Source: Candidatus Bathyarchaeota archaeon | Lineage (GTDB): Archaea > Thermoproteota > Bathyarchaeia > Bathyarchaeales > Bathyarchaeaceae | Direction of reading: 5' to 3' | DNA: 5,701 nt | Assembly: GCA_029881555.1 (NCBI GenBank) | Contig: JAOUMI010000044.1 | Span: forward strand, 1-5,701 | Shown here: positions 4,847 through 5,701 of the stretch, piece after piece | Layout of the letters: each line of letters opens with the position of its first letter | How positions within the stretch are numbered: position 1 is the stretch's first letter | Translations under genes and position numbers: made by a program | The notes under the pieces: model-generated | Told to the model about the DNA's origin: nothing | The model's input: the letters and a program-made list of their open reading frames with translations, nothing else | The model's database searches: none

Positions 4847-5701
4847 CTACTGTGTAACAGAGTGATACCAGTTGATCATGTATTCCGGAAGCTTCAGCCC
4901 TCTTTCACTCAATCTCTCAGTCAGTTTAACTGGCAAAGGGCTCAAAACGTATGCTGCCCTCATGTAAAACCTTCTAGGCTGGCCTAGCTTGACTGTTTCT
5001 TCCAAGGTTATTTGCAAGTCTGACTTTTCGGCTAAAGTTGACTTTTTTGTTCCCGTGATTGACAGGACAATTCCGTTCAGCTTTTTGAAGGTTTCACACC
5101 AGTTAATGACAGGCCTAGTTTCTCCAGAAAACGACACCAATATCTCAAGGTCTCCAGCTCTAGGATGCGGAGTGTTCACGCCTCTAGCCGTGTAAACGTT
5201 GTCTCCCAAGAAACCCTTAATGTGAAAAAGTCTTATGCCAGCCATCTTAACGATTTCGTTTGCCGTACCCTTCCCGCCTAGAAACACGTTAGTCCGTCTT
5301 TCCAGCATATCAATTAGGTGCCTGTAGGTTTCCGACTCTACATTCGAATCAATTATGGGTCCTAGCTTGGCGAATTCTTCCTCGCAGAGTTGAAACATCC
5401 CGTCTACCTGCAGGTTTCGGGAGATCGCTTCGGTCATCATGCATAGAAGGAGCAGGCTTCCTAGCTCGAACATGTCGCCCATGATGCCTATCTCGCTGTA
5501 TTCAAGGGAGGGCTTCGATTTTCCTCGCCCTTTCAGTTCAACTACATGTCCGTTTTCGCGGACTATCTTGGCCAGCGGAGTGTTCACGTTAGAGGTCACG
5601 AGGCCCATGGAAAACCTTGACGTTTTTTTGTCTTCTATGTATCTTGCCAAATCTTCCGCCATCGCTTTAGGATCTTCAGAAACACCGCTTCCAGAGTTGA
5701 T
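4847..5701 (-). CDS. Tandem SIS-domain protein, 6-phospho-3-hexuloisomerase-like (N-terminus outside the window)
   Basis: This is a sugar-phosphate binding or isomerising protein with two SIS domains. 284 residues are visible. The frame is open to the right edge: upstream of the in-frame ATG at 5662 the peptide INSGSGVSEDPKA joins directly onto it, and SGSG is the SIS phosphate-binding loop, so that ATG is internal and the gene continues beyond 5701. Visible residues 1-100 are the C-terminal half of a first SIS domain: SGSG (3-6), LVTSNVNTPLAKI, ELKGRGK, and MGDMFELGSLLLL, matching the hexuloisomerase pattern. Residues about 115-235 form a second domain: NVFLGGKGTANE, AGIRLFHIKG, VNTPHPRAGDLEILVSFSGET (loop at 190-195, SFSGET instead of SGSGET), then SITGTKKSTLAEKSDL. 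A tail of about 50 residues follows (GLKLPEYMINWYHSVTQ at the end). Hexuloisomerases are usually single-domain, about 185 residues, so a tandem of 400 or more is unusual. Substrate and activity are inferred, not shown. It converges on the oxidoreductase gene. Confidence 0.8.
   Translation of the reverse strand: MNSGSGVSEDPKAMAEDLARYIEDKKTSRFSMGLVTSNVNTPLAKIVRENGHVVELKGRGKSKPSLEYSEIGIMGDMFELGSLLLLCMMTEAISRNLQVDGMFQLCEEEFAKLGPIIDSNVESETYRHLIDMLERRTNVFLGGKGTANEIVKMAGIRLFHIKGFLGDNVYTARGVNTPHPRAGDLEILVSFSGETRPVINWCETFKKLNGIVLSITGTKKSTLAEKSDLQITLEETVKLGQPRRFYMRAAYVLSPLPVKLTERLSERGLKLPEYMINWYHSVTQ

Noticed and set aside
4989..5195. 68-codon plus-strand frame opposite the SIS gene
   Set aside because: Antisense to the second SIS domain, which has clear family motifs.

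Overview
The window looks archaeal. It carries an adjacent mre11-rad50 pair of archaeal size, translated on the minus strand from overlapping reading frames. It also carries an archaeal-type SIS protein resembling 6-phospho-3-hexuloisomerase, GTG start codons behind strong GGAGGAG Shine-Dalgarno sequences, and TATA-like boxes. Sequence flavour (the Rad50 signature regions, a GSHD-type Mre11, tandem hexuloisomerase-like SIS domains) suggests an uncultivated TACK-group archaeon such as Bathyarchaeia or a relative of Thaumarchaeota. That placement is an inference from memory of the families, not a search result.

Layout. Positions 1-1971, minus strand: rad50, missing only its C-terminal tail beyond the left edge. 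Positions 1961-3169, minus strand: mre11, whose last 11 bases overlap the rad50 start, so the two form an operon transcribed leftwards. Positions 3170-3553: a divergent intergenic region, AT-rich, holding likely promoters for both directions, a perfect 7-bp inverted repeat, and a short stretch that reads like the start of a winged-helix regulator interrupted by a TAG stop. Positions 3554-4759, plus strand: a saccharopine dehydrogenase-like/lysine dehydrogenase-like oxidoreductase. Positions 4760-4846: a convergent gap with an imperfect hairpin and a T-rich tract on the minus strand. Positions 4847-5701, minus strand: a tandem SIS-domain protein whose reading frame stays open to the right edge, so its N-terminus is outside the window.

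Mre11 and Rad50 work together as the DNA-end processing complex: Rad50 is the ABC-type ATPase with a zinc-hook coiled coil, and Mre11 is the manganese-dependent nuclease. The oxidoreductase and the SIS protein are metabolic genes with no evident functional link to the repair pair. The oxidoreductase gene also has AT-richer third codon positions than mre11-rad50.

The points most worth a second look are changes at normally conserved catalytic positions in both repair proteins (Mre11 Asn to Ser in GNHD; Rad50 Walker A Asn to Leu and D-loop Asp to Gly), the short Rad50 arms, the interrupted winged-helix-like stretch, and the tandem hexuloisomerase-like architecture. I found no CRISPR array, insertion sequence, rRNA or tRNA, and no clear evidence of a wholly new system.
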